A stretch of DNA of 7,278 bases, taken from Gammaproteobacteria bacterium. GTDB lineage: Bacteria; Pseudomonadota; Gammaproteobacteria; Steroidobacterales; MnTg04. The translations under genes and the position numbers were made by a program. Below the pieces are notes generated by a model that was given only the letters and a program-made list of their open reading frames with translations, made no database searches and was not told the origin of the DNA. The first letter of the stretch is position 1. The number at the start of each line of letters is the position of its first letter. This document shows, piece after piece, positions 1 to 7,180 of the stretch. The DNA lies in assembly GCA_027297845.1 (NCBI GenBank), contig JAPUHG010000094.1, positions 1 through 7,278 of the forward strand. The letters run 5' to 3'.

Positions 1-28
1 AAAACCCCGCCTCTAGGCGGGGTTTTTT
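1..28 (+). terminator. Rho-independent terminator of an upstream gene
   Basis: A perfect 11-base-pair stem (1-11 with 16-26) closes on the four-base loop TCTA and runs into six T residues (23-28). The core CCCCGCC/GGCGGGG is strongly GC-rich, as in an intrinsic terminator. The arm also starts with AAAA, so it may work in both directions, but the left side is cut by the window edge. It probably ends a + strand gene lying left of the window and insulates the locus that follows. Confidence 0.85.
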
Positions 29-164
29 CTGCACCAGTCGAACGTACTTTTTCGCTAGCCAAATCCTTCATATGCTGACTAATCACGAAAAAGGCCTTTC
101 CTAACGTTTTCCACCCATACTTCTTAACATAATCATTAAAAAATACCGGTAATATGTTGATTTG

Positions 165-194
165 TCGCCAAAAAGCGACGCTCCGTGGTATAAA
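165..194 (+). promoter_or_regulatory. Candidate extended -10 promoter for the sugar transferase/prsKR operon
   Basis: TATAAA at 189-194 is preceded by TG at 186-187, the layout of an extended -10 element. A four-of-six match to the -35 box (TCGCCA, 165-170) lies 18 bases upstream. A small inverted repeat, GTCGC-N6-GCGAC (164-179), overlaps the -35 position and could be an operator. Transcription would start near 201, inside the palindrome CTGTATACAG (200-209), leaving a leader of about 275 bases before the TTG start at 476. This rests on pattern matching only. No sigma-54 -24/-12 element was found by eye in this region. Confidence 0.35.
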
Positions 195-199
195 TAGTT

Positions 200-209
200 C
201 TGTATACAG
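200..209. repeat. 10-bp perfect palindrome CTGTATACAG
   Basis: This is a perfect self-complementary decamer located where transcription from the candidate promoter at 165-194 would begin, a position suited to a repressor site. It resembles a shortened LexA half-site pair (CTG...CAG), but only four bases separate the halves, so a classical proteobacterial LexA box is not supported. A decamer palindrome can occur by chance. Confidence 0.25.
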
Positions 210-287
210 TAGCGACTGACTGTAGAGAACAAGCGGTTTTCAGGGCCGGTGATCGCCGCACAGTGACTAACCTGGCTCTTATGTGTA

Positions 288-300
288 TTGGCAATGCCAA
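288..300. repeat. Short inverted repeat TTGGC-AAT-GCCAA
   Basis: A 5-base-pair inverted repeat with a 3-base spacer lies in the leader between the candidate promoter and the hairpin at 406-438. It could form a small RNA hairpin or bind a dimeric regulator. Its TGGC sequence recalls a sigma-54 -24 element, but no GC dinucleotide stands at the required -12 spacing, so I do not call it a promoter. Confidence 0.25.
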
Positions 301-405
301 GTGTGAACCGCGTCACAAAACGGTAGTCCGTAGCGACCTACACTCGCAGTCTGTTTCGCTGTTATCGATCTCCATGGACGGGAGGCCGATATACACCTGG
401 CATGG

Positions 406-445
406 ACGCTCAGCGACCGCATGGCGGTGGCTGAGCGTTTGTTTT
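406..445 (+). terminator. Leader hairpin with T-tract: candidate intrinsic terminator or attenuator
   Basis: The left arm 406-420 (ACGCTCAGCGACCGC) pairs with the right arm 424-438 (GCGGTGGCTGAGCGT) in 14 of 15 positions. The only mismatch is a G opposite G (415/429), and the loop is ATG (421-423). The stem is GC-rich and runs straight into TTTGTTTT (438-445), the form of an intrinsic terminator. It lies after the candidate promoter and 30 bases before the preferred TTG start of the sugar transferase. It may therefore end a short leader RNA, act as an attenuator, or only fold the leader. The frame of the sugar transferase stays open through it, which is why longer start sites are formally possible. 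Confidence 0.55.
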
Positions 446-475
446 GGGCAGTCGATTTACGCTTGGGGATCAACT

Positions 476-1858
476 TTGTCGATTCGTATATTCAGCCATT
501 ATCTGCACCTGCCGATTGTTCTGCTGGCGGTGGCAGATTGGGTGGTGCTGTTTCTCGCTCTCTACCTGGCTAATGCCTTGCTACCGTATTTCGATCCTGA
601 CGAAAGCCATTGGCGCCCGGCACTGGTTTTCTCGACGCTGTCATTCATCGCCTTGCTATCACTCGGCGTGTATCGCTCCAGTCAGCGGTTTTTGTTTACC
701 GGATCATTATTGCGGGCATTTGCGGGCATTCTGCTAGGCGGTGCGGGTTCGGCGCTGGTTTTCTACCTGGCGCCTTCCTGGTCAATCGACCGCATTCATT
801 TACTCCTCGGCGGAGCGCTGGCTTTGGTCGGTACGGCATTGCTACGCGGTATTTTTTACCGCGTCATCGACGAGGACTTATTCAAAAGAAATGTACTGGT
901 CTATGGCTCGGGCGTGCGTGCGGCAAGCATTGCCCAGTTGCGCCGCCGTTCCGATCAGCGAGGCTTCCACCTGCATGGTTATGTTCGGGCAGAGGGCGAC
1001 CAGGAAGTAGCACACGCCGAGCAGATTCTCTCGATCAACGGATCGTTGATCGACTATGCCTTGGCCAACAGCATTGATGAAATAATTGTTGCCGTCGACG
1101 ATCGCAGGCAGGATTTTCCGATAAAAGATCTCCTGGACTGTCGCCTGCAAGGGATCGAAATCGTCGAGTTGGTCAGTTTCCTGGAACGAGAGGCAGGCAA
1201 AGTCGCGCTGAATGTGTTGAACCCGAGCTGGCTAATTCTTTCCGGCGGCTTCCGCAAATCGTTGTGGGTAAAATTTGCAGGTCGAACGCTGGACTTGATT
1301 ACCAGCTTCCTGATTATTTTGCTGACCTGGCCACTGATGTTGCTGTGCATAATCACAATCCTGATCGAGGATGGACCGGGCAGCACAGTTATTTATCGAC
1401 AGCGTCGGGTCGGCCTGGAAGGAAAGTTGTTTGATCTTCTCAAGTTCAGAAGCATGCGCGAGGATGCCGAGACCGATGGCGGTGCGCGCTGGGCAACCGT
1501 CAATGACAGTCGCGTAACCCGGGTCGGCTCACTCATCCGCCGTCTGCGTCTGGACGAACTGCCGCAGGTGTTCAATGTGCTCAAGGGCGATATGAGCTTC
1601 GTCGGGCCCAGACCGGAGAGACCGGAATTTGTCTCCAGGCTAAACGAAACGATTCCGTATTACCGCGAACGCCACTGCGTCAAACCCGGTATTACCGGCT
1701 GGGCGCAGCTTTGCTATCCCTATGGATCATCTCAAAAAGACGCGCTAGAGAAGCTGCAATTCGATTTATATTATGTAAAAAACCACAACCTGACGTTTGA
1801 CTTGATGATCCTGCTGCAAACCGCGGAAGTGATATTCCTCGGGAAAGGGGCGCGTTGA
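476..1858 (+). CDS. PEP-CTERM/XrtA-associated undecaprenyl-phosphate sugar transferase (EpsB-like, TIGR03013 type)
   Basis: This polytopic polyprenyl glycosylphosphotransferase of 460 residues should transfer a sugar phosphate from a nucleotide sugar to undecaprenyl phosphate at the inner membrane, the first step of exopolysaccharide assembly. About four membrane helices (roughly 14-37, 48-66, 76-98, 107-125) precede a Rossmann-like segment with VYGSG (142-146). A further membrane segment (about 273-297) leads into the catalytic domain. That domain has KFRSM (323-327), LDELPQ (359-364) with the Asp360-Glu361 dyad, GDMSFVGPRPERP (371-383) and PGITGWAQ (404-411). The TTG start is chosen because GGGGA (465-469) lies six bases upstream and the resulting N-terminus, MSIRIFSHY, fits the family. 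The frame is open back to a GTG at 263 (531 residues), with an ATG at 374, but that extension crosses the hairpin at 406-438 and does not look like the family. It is probably co-transcribed with prsK. The exact sugar is unknown. Confidence 0.9.
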   Translation: MSIRIFSHYLHLPIVLLAVADWVVLFLALYLANALLPYFDPDESHWRPALVFSTLSFIALLSLGVYRSSQRFLFTGSLLRAFAGILLGGAGSALVFYLAPSWSIDRIHLLLGGALALVGTALLRGIFYRVIDEDLFKRNVLVYGSGVRAASIAQLRRRSDQRGFHLHGYVRAEGDQEVAHAEQILSINGSLIDYALANSIDEIIVAVDDRRQDFPIKDLLDCRLQGIEIVELVSFLEREAGKVALNVLNPSWLILSGGFRKSLWVKFAGRTLDLITSFLIILLTWPLMLLCIITILIEDGPGSTVIYRQRRVGLEGKLFDLLKFRSMREDAETDGGARWATVNDSRVTRVGSLIRRLRLDELPQVFNVLKGDMSFVGPRPERPEFVSRLNETIPYYRERHCVKPGITGWAQLCYPYGSSQKDALEKLQFDLYYVKNHNLTFDLMILLQTAEVIFLGKGAR

Positions 1859-1886
1859 TGATTATGCGGGTAAGGGATAACAGGCG

Positions 1887-4016
1887 GTGAACAGCTTCGG
1901 CACAGCTAGTTACGCGTTGGCGGCAGGCCTTTTTGGCATCCTGGCTATCCTGTTGCTAACCTCGTGGCGGGGCCGCTTACAAGGCGGTTTGCTGATTGGT
2001 GCGAGCTTGGTCACGGTTATTTGGGCGGCGCTGATCGCCATCCAGGGAAAAACCCCAGCTATTCCTCTTGCCGGCGTAGTGACCGCAGAGTTCCTGCGCG
2101 ATGGCGTCTGGATCATGTTTCTTGCCAACCTGGCCGGCGCGCTGGGCGTATCCAAACTGACCCGGCGGCTGGCCCATATTGCCTGGGTGGGCGCGCTGGC
2201 GATGGCATTGTTGCTGTGGTGGCAAAGCTCGGGTCTGTCCATCGCGGCGAGTGGTGTGGTGCTGGTACCAGGCGGCCTGGCTGTGTCATTGATGGGCCTG
2301 ATCCTGATTGAACAGATCTATCGGAATGCCCCGCACCAAACCCGTGCAGCGCTGAAATACATCTTGTTCGCTATCGGTGGTCTGTTCGTTTATGACCTGT
2401 TTCTTTACTCGCAGGCATTCCTGTTCAAGGCGATCTCGGCCGATGCATGGAACGCCCGCGGGGTGGTCAACGCGATGCTGGTACCATTTCTGGCGCTCGC
2501 GGTACGGCGCAACCCGAACCTGTCGCTGGAATTGTTTGTCTCCCGCCATGTGGTGTTCTATTCCACGACGCTAACCGCGGTCGGGATCTACCTGGTCGCG
2601 ATATCGGCCGGCGCTTATTACATACGTTTGTTTGGGGGCACCTGGGGTGGGGTCGTCCAGATCGTGTTTGTGGTCGGCGCGATTGGTGTACTGATGACCT
2701 TGCTAACCAGCGATTCATTGCGAGGGAAACTTCGCGTTTTCCTGGGCAAGCATTTTTACAAGAACAAGTTCGACTATCGTGAAGAATGGCTGCACCTGAT
2801 CGCGGAGATGACGACACAGGCAGGCGGTCGCGATTTGTTTGCGATGCCTATTCGGGCGTTATCGCATATCGTCGGCAGCGATGGCGGCAGTTTCTGGTTG
2901 CATGATGAAACTCGAAAAATCTATGACTGCCGCGCTTGTGTCGGTACCGAGGAAATAACTGAGACCCTGCGCGAGGACGACAGCCTGATCGAGTTTCTGA
3001 AAGATCGAGATTGGATCATCGAGATGGAGGAGTGGCGCCAGCATCCGGAAAACTACGCCAACCTGGCGATGCCGAGTTGCCTGATCAAAAATGCCGGTAC
3101 CGCTTTGGTCGTACCCTTGTTGCTCGGAGAGGATCTGATCGGTTTTGTCGTGTTGCAGGCTGGGCAACGCACCGAAGGACTGGATTACGAAGATCGTGAC
3201 CTGTTAAAAACAGCGGGGCGCCAACTGGCCACCCACATTGCCCGCCACAAAGCCGATGAACTCCTGACCGAAAGCCGTCAATTCGATGCCTATCACCGGC
3301 TGACCGCTTTTATCATGCATGATCTTAAAAACCTGATCGCCCAACTGTCGTTGCTGGTCGGCAACGCCGAAAAACACAAAGCGAATCCGGAATTCGTCGA
3401 TGACATGATCGAGACTGTTGCCAACTCCGTGGATCGCATGAACCGACTGATGAACCAGTTGCGCCACGGCGAGGTGCAGGAGCAAGTGCAAAGCATGGAT
3501 CTGCGTGAAGCTGTCGAGCGGGCGATCCTCCGTTGCGCGGAGCGGCGTCCGATACCGGAGTTGATCAGTGACGAAAAATCGATGTTGGTGAAAGCCGACT
3601 CCGGTCGCCTCGTGCAAATGCTCGAGCACCTGATTCGCAACGCCCAGGATGCAACGACTGACGAAGGTAGCGTACGCGTTCAGATTCTCAAAAAGGCATC
3701 GCAAGCCTGTCTGTTGGTGGAAGACAGCGGCAGCGGTATGGATGAAGAGTTTATCCGCGAAAGACTGTTCAAGCCGTTCGATAGCACCAAGGGGACCAAG
3801 GGCATGGGCATAGGCGCCTACCAGGTACGTGACTACGCGAAAATGATGGGAGGGCAGGTCAACGTGTACTCAGAGCCCGGTAGCGGGACCTGTTTTGAGA
3901 TTCTGCTCCCGTTTAGCGACGAAATAAATCAACCCGATACGGATACCGACCAGCCTGGCGGGCGTGATACCAGTGGCTTGTCCAGACCGGCCGAGGAAAA
4001 CACAAGAGTGAGTTGA
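1887..4016 (+). CDS. prsK: PrsK, PEP-CTERM system membrane histidine kinase
   Basis: PrsK is the inner-membrane sensor kinase of the XrtA locus and should autophosphorylate and pass phosphate to PrsR. Its 709 residues begin with about eight or nine membrane helices (spread over residues 7-275), followed by a GAF-like sensory domain (about 305-455). A dimerisation/phosphoacceptor helix follows, with His478 in FIMHDLKN (475-482). The ATPase domain shows the N box HLIRNAQDA (581-589, Asn585), the G1 box DSGSG (613-617), the F box LFKPF (627-631) and the G2 box GMGIG (639-643). All kinase residues are present, so it looks active. The GTG start has AAGGGA (1872-1877) nine bases upstream and lies 28 bases after the sugar transferase stop. 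Residues after about 677 form a hydrophilic tail rich in Asp, Thr and Pro. The signal sensed is unknown. The domain order and context match TIGR02916. Confidence 0.93.
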   Translation: MNSFGTASYALAAGLFGILAILLLTSWRGRLQGGLLIGASLVTVIWAALIAIQGKTPAIPLAGVVTAEFLRDGVWIMFLANLAGALGVSKLTRRLAHIAWVGALAMALLLWWQSSGLSIAASGVVLVPGGLAVSLMGLILIEQIYRNAPHQTRAALKYILFAIGGLFVYDLFLYSQAFLFKAISADAWNARGVVNAMLVPFLALAVRRNPNLSLELFVSRHVVFYSTTLTAVGIYLVAISAGAYYIRLFGGTWGGVVQIVFVVGAIGVLMTLLTSDSLRGKLRVFLGKHFYKNKFDYREEWLHLIAEMTTQAGGRDLFAMPIRALSHIVGSDGGSFWLHDETRKIYDCRACVGTEEITETLREDDSLIEFLKDRDWIIEMEEWRQHPENYANLAMPSCLIKNAGTALVVPLLLGEDLIGFVVLQAGQRTEGLDYEDRDLLKTAGRQLATHIARHKADELLTESRQFDAYHRLTAFIMHDLKNLIAQLSLLVGNAEKHKANPEFVDDMIETVANSVDRMNRLMNQLRHGEVQEQVQSMDLREAVERAILRCAERRPIPELISDEKSMLVKADSGRLVQMLEHLIRNAQDATTDEGSVRVQILKKASQACLLVEDSGSGMDEEFIRERLFKPFDSTKGTKGMGIGAYQVRDYAKMMGGQVNVYSEPGSGTCFEILLPFSDEINQPDTDTDQPGGRDTSGLSRPAEENTRVS

Positions 4017-5404
4017 TGGTGAAAGAAGAAAAAAACAAACTGCTGATTGTGGAAGACGACAAGGGGCTGCAGAAACAACTCAAATGGTGTTTCGAAGACT
4101 ACGAACTGTCGTTCGCGGAAGATCGAGAGTCGGCAATTGCCCAGTTGCGGCGCAATGAGCCCGCCGTGGTCTTGCAGGACCTGGGTTTGCCACCCGATGC
4201 CGAAGGGGTCAGCGAAGGCATCGCGACGCTGGAGGAAATCCTCAAGCTCTCGCCCGAGACCAAAGTCATTGTCGTTACGGGTAACGATGATACCGAAAAC
4301 GCAGTCCGCTCGGTCGGCCTCGGGGCCTATGATTTTTATCGCAAGCCGGTCGACACCGATGTGCTCAAGCTGCTGGTAGAACGGGCGTTTTCCATGTGGG
4401 TGCTCGAGGAACAAAACCGGCGGCTGATGAGCGCGGGCGGTAATATGCCGATCGATGGCGTGATCGCGGTCAGCAAGGAAATGCAGCAGGTATGCCGGAT
4501 GATCGAGAAGGTCGCGCCCAGCGATGTCTCGGTCTTGATCCTGGGCGCCAGTGGTACCGGTAAGGAGTTGCTGGCGCGTGCGGTGCATGATCTCAGCGAG
4601 CGTAAGGCCAGGCCTTTTGTAGCGATCAACTGCGCATCGATTCCCGAAAACCTGCTGGAAAGCGAGTTGTTTGGTCACGAAAAAGGCGCGTTTACCGGCG
4701 CTTACAAGCAAACCATCGGAAAAGTTGAAGGCGCCTCAGGCGGCACTTTGTTTCTCGATGAAATCGGCGATATGCCGCCCCCTCTGCAGGCCAAGATGTT
4801 GCGCTTCCTGCAGGAGCGGGTGATCGAGCGCGTTGGCGGTCGCAAGGAAATTCCGGTGGATGTTCGGGTGGTCTGCGCAACCAACCAGGACTTGCATGAT
4901 TTAATCGGCAAGGGTGAATTTCGCGAAGACCTTTACTACCGGATCGCGGAGGTCTCGATCGATCTGCCGCTGCTAAAAGATCGCACCGGAGATATCTCGG
5001 CACTGGCTTACCTGACGCTGGAGCAGTTGGGCGTGCAACAGGGGAAGCCACCTCGGCGTTTTAGTGAAGACGCGGTGCAGGCAATGGAGGCATACGCCTG
5101 GCCGGGCAATGTTCGTGAGTTGCAGAACAAGATCAAGGCAGCCAGCGTGATGGCGGAGGGGAAACTGGTGACCGCGGAAGATCTCGCGCTGGTTACGCCC
5201 GATGGTGCGTCAGATGGTCTGATGCTGAATCTGAAAGCGGTGCGCGGGCAGGCCGAAAAAGACGCGGTGCAAAAAGCGTTGGCGATGGCCCGTGACAACG
5301 TCGCAAAAGCGGCCGCCTTGCTTGGCGTTACCCGGCCGACTCTGTATGACCTGATGAACCGTCACGAGATCGGAAATGGCAAAAGCGATGGCAAAGAAGG
5401 CTGA
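4016..5404 (+). CDS. prsR: PrsR, sigma-54-dependent PEP-CTERM system response regulator
   Basis: PrsR is a 462-residue NtrC-family activator, the partner of PrsK. In studied XrtA systems it works with RpoN to switch on PEP-CTERM protein genes. The receiver domain (about 7-125) has the acidic pair Asp14-Asp15, the phosphoacceptor Asp55 (LQDLGLPPD), Thr88 and Lys110. The AAA+ domain carries Walker A GASGTGKE (177-184), the sigma-54 contact loop GAFTGA (224-229), Walker B TLFLDEIG (244-251) and the arginine region FREDLYYRI (302-310). A Fis-type helix-turn-helix lies at about 428-447 (NVAKAAALLGVTRPTLYDLM). The chosen ATG overlaps the prsK stop by one base (TGATG), with GAG at 4006-4008 as a ribosome site, so translation is probably coupled. 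An in-frame TTG one codon upstream (4013) is possible but less likely. The insertion after Asp55 (PPDAEGVSEG) is usual for this family. Matches TIGR02915. Confidence 0.95.
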   Translation: MVKEEKNKLLIVEDDKGLQKQLKWCFEDYELSFAEDRESAIAQLRRNEPAVVLQDLGLPPDAEGVSEGIATLEEILKLSPETKVIVVTGNDDTENAVRSVGLGAYDFYRKPVDTDVLKLLVERAFSMWVLEEQNRRLMSAGGNMPIDGVIAVSKEMQQVCRMIEKVAPSDVSVLILGASGTGKELLARAVHDLSERKARPFVAINCASIPENLLESELFGHEKGAFTGAYKQTIGKVEGASGGTLFLDEIGDMPPPLQAKMLRFLQERVIERVGGRKEIPVDVRVVCATNQDLHDLIGKGEFREDLYYRIAEVSIDLPLLKDRTGDISALAYLTLEQLGVQQGKPPRRFSEDAVQAMEAYAWPGNVRELQNKIKAASVMAEGKLVTAEDLALVTPDGASDGLMLNLKAVRGQAEKDAVQKALAMARDNVAKAAALLGVTRPTLYDLMNRHEIGNGKSDGKEG

Positions 5405-5426
5405 CTTATTGTTAAAGGAAAAGGCG

Positions 5427-5454
5427 AAAAACTGTGAACTGCGTCACAGTTTTT
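5427..5454 (+). terminator. Terminator-like hairpin after prsR
   Basis: A perfect 11-base-pair stem (5427-5437, AAAAACTGTGA, with 5444-5454, TCACAGTTTTT) closes on the six-base loop ACTGCG, 22 bases after the prsR stop. The GC part of the stem is short and the T-tract is five bases, so it may be only moderately strong. Its A/T symmetry makes it the same on both strands. It suggests that the sugar transferase-prsK-prsR transcript ends here and that xrtA has its own promoter. Confidence 0.65.
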
Positions 5455-5480
5455 CAGGGTCTCGCCGGATGCGCCCCACT

Positions 5481-5496
5481 GCCTGCCAAAGCAGGT
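5481..5496. repeat. Inverted repeat CCTGC-N4-GCAGG upstream of xrtA
   Basis: CCTGC (5482-5486) and GCAGG (5491-5495) form a perfect 5-base-pair inverted repeat around CAAA, extendable by a G-T pair at its base. It lies directly before the promoter-like sequence TATAGAAT (5496-5503), so it could be an operator or a weak hairpin. It has no T-tract and is not a terminator. Confidence 0.3.
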
Positions 5497-5546
5497 ATAG
5501 AATGTCTTGTAATTAATTGAAACAAGAAGAGTTTTTAAAGTAATAC
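5496..5546 (+). promoter_or_regulatory. AT-rich stretch with weak promoter candidates for xrtA
   Basis: The gap between the prsR hairpin and xrtA turns clearly AT-rich after about 5497. Two weak sigma-70-like arrangements can be read: TAGAAT (5498-5503) as a -10 box without a good -35, or TTGAAA (5517-5522) followed after 18 bases by TAATAC (5541-5546). Neither is convincing alone, but a promoter is expected because a terminator-like hairpin precedes it. I checked the gap by eye for a sigma-54 GG-N10-GC pattern in a TGGC/TTGC context and found none. Confidence 0.25.
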
Positions 5547-5601
5547 GATAAGAATATGACCGTACAAACACAAAAAAACAAATATTTGGGATCATGGGGA
5601 C

Positions 5602-7149
5602 ATGCTGGCCGACACTGACGAAAATTATCAACAGGTAACAGATCAGTCCTTTGCCGGCTCCGGTCCGGCCAATTGGCCGATCCTGATGGCCTGCCTGGCC
5701 ATTGCCTCGCTTGGTATGGCGCCGGCATTCGTTTCCCTGTGGCCAAAGTGGTGGGATTCGTTTACCTATTCTCACGGGCTGTTGATAGTCGCGATTTCGT
5801 TGTGGCTGATATGGCGACAGCGTGAGGCTTGTAACGATACATCGACGGAAAATGCTTTGTGGGTGATCCCACTATTAGTGACTGCCTTGTTCCTGTGGAC
5901 CTTGTCGTTTGCCGCCCGTGTGGAAATCGGTGTTGAAGCAATATTGCCGGCCATACTCTGGCTTACTGTCGCGGCCGTCTTCGGAATGAAAATAGCGCGT
6001 CGCCTGGTTTTCCCGATCGGGTTTTTATATTTCGCGATCCCGGTTTGGGACTTCATTAACAGCACATTGCAAGGTGCGACCATTATTGCGGTCGATGGGA
6101 TTCTGGACCTGCTTCGCGTACCGGCCTGGATCACAGGAAGCAGCGTGCAGATTCCATCCGGCAGGTTTGAAATCGCCGGTGGTTGCAGCGGCTTGCATTT
6201 CTTTATCGTTGCCTTGGCGATCAGCGCCTTGTACGGGCATTTGTATTACCGGCAGCTAATTAACAAAGCACTGCTTCTGTTTATCGCGGCGTCGTTCGCC
6301 CTGGTAACCAACTGGTTACGCGTGTCCACGATAATCATTGCGGGCCATCTGACCGAGATGCAGAGCTTCCTGGTTAAGATCGATCATTATTACTTCGGCT
6401 GGGTTTTGTTTGGCCTGATGCTGATACCGTTTTTCTATATCGCAAGATCCATCGAGCTGCGCGAAGCGAACATAGATGCTGAACAAAAACCGCCTTCGGT
6501 TGCACCTTCGTCAATCCAAACTCGGGTAAGCGCAGTGTTGACTACAAGCATTTGCCTGATTTTGCTGCTACCTGTCTTGGTCTGGGGAAAATCACTGACA
6601 CGCCAGGCCGTGTCGCTGAATATCGAATTGCCGAGCGTCACAGGATGGCAAGGCCCATTGGCTACGGGAATATCCTGGCATCCGCATTACCCAGGGGCCA
6701 GCGGTGAAGCATTGGCGACATACCGCCGGTCCGACCTGGAAATCGACGTATACGCAAATTGGTATGCAAACCAGGCCCAGGGACGGGAACTGATCGGCTC
6801 TGGTAATAGTATTGCGGGCCAGTCGATGTGGAGAAAAGCGAGCGCTGCCAGGGCATCGATTGTGCTGGCAAACGGTGAGCAAAAAGCGATGCGTGAGTTT
6901 GTTCTTGAATCAAGACGTCTGGGAAAACGACTGGTTTGGTACACCTACAAGATTGGATCGAGAAGCCTGGTCTCGCCTGTCGAGGCGAAACTCTGGCAGG
7001 GATGGCAGTCAATGCTGGGAAATGGGCAGGCCGGTTTGCTTGCTGTCTCCATGGCCTGCGAAAGTGACTGCGCAAACGAAAGACGTTTACTAAAAGATCA
7101 TGCCGGAAGCATTTATAGAAGAGTCAATGATGGGTTGCTTGAACTGTGA
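5602..7149 (+). CDS. xrtA: Exosortase A (XrtA) with fused C-terminal EpsI domain
   Basis: This inner-membrane cysteine transpeptidase-like enzyme recognises the C-terminal PEP-CTERM signal of secreted proteins and cleaves it, in a process tied to exopolysaccharide. The first ~285 of 515 residues are the multi-helix exosortase core, with YSHGLLI (56-62) and the catalytic set Cys195 in GGCSGLHFF (193-201), Arg240 in NWLRVS (237-242) and His262 in DHYYFGW (261-267). After a linker, a membrane anchor (about 313-329) leads to an EpsI/DUF3485 domain (about 335-515) containing VYANWYANQAQGREL (383-397). The EpsI partner is therefore part of the same chain, a known arrangement. The ATG at 5602 is the only usual start after the upstream in-frame stop at 5557. 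Its ribosome site is poor: GGGGA ends one base before it and GGGA lies ten bases away. Assignment to XrtA rather than another exosortase class rests on the neighbouring prsK, prsR and sugar transferase. Confidence 0.93.
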   Translation: MLADTDENYQQVTDQSFAGSGPANWPILMACLAIASLGMAPAFVSLWPKWWDSFTYSHGLLIVAISLWLIWRQREACNDTSTENALWVIPLLVTALFLWTLSFAARVEIGVEAILPAILWLTVAAVFGMKIARRLVFPIGFLYFAIPVWDFINSTLQGATIIAVDGILDLLRVPAWITGSSVQIPSGRFEIAGGCSGLHFFIVALAISALYGHLYYRQLINKALLLFIAASFALVTNWLRVSTIIIAGHLTEMQSFLVKIDHYYFGWVLFGLMLIPFFYIARSIELREANIDAEQKPPSVAPSSIQTRVSAVLTTSICLILLLPVLVWGKSLTRQAVSLNIELPSVTGWQGPLATGISWHPHYPGASGEALATYRRSDLEIDVYANWYANQAQGRELIGSGNSIAGQSMWRKASAARASIVLANGEQKAMREFVLESRRLGKRLVWYTYKIGSRSLVSPVEAKLWQGWQSMLGNGQAGLLAVSMACESDCANERRLLKDHAGSIYRRVNDGLLEL

Positions 7150-7180
7150 TCCAACTGGAATCAAAACGGGAAGTAGAAAA

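Noticed and set aside
288..303. TTGGCAATGCC as a sigma-54 -24/-12 promoter
   Set aside because: The -12 position holds TG instead of GC at the required spacing, so the pattern fails.
101..316. 71-codon open frame on the minus strand in the leader region
   Set aside because: The protein has no recognisable motif and no membrane or domain pattern, and it overlaps the promoter and leader features. It looks like chance.
402..434. Possible 10-codon leader peptide (ATG 402 to TGA 432-434) ending in the hairpin, with GGGAGG at 380-385
   Set aside because: The ribosome-site-like sequence is 16 bases from the ATG, too far for normal initiation, and the peptide has no run of regulatory codons.
610..1077. 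155-codon + strand frame inside the sugar transferase
   Set aside because: It lies in another frame of a well supported membrane-protein gene and has no recognisable family features.
3929..4711. 260-codon minus-strand open frame opposite prsK/prsR
   Set aside because: It is a shadow of the strongly supported prsK 3' end and prsR, which carry intact motifs on the + strand.
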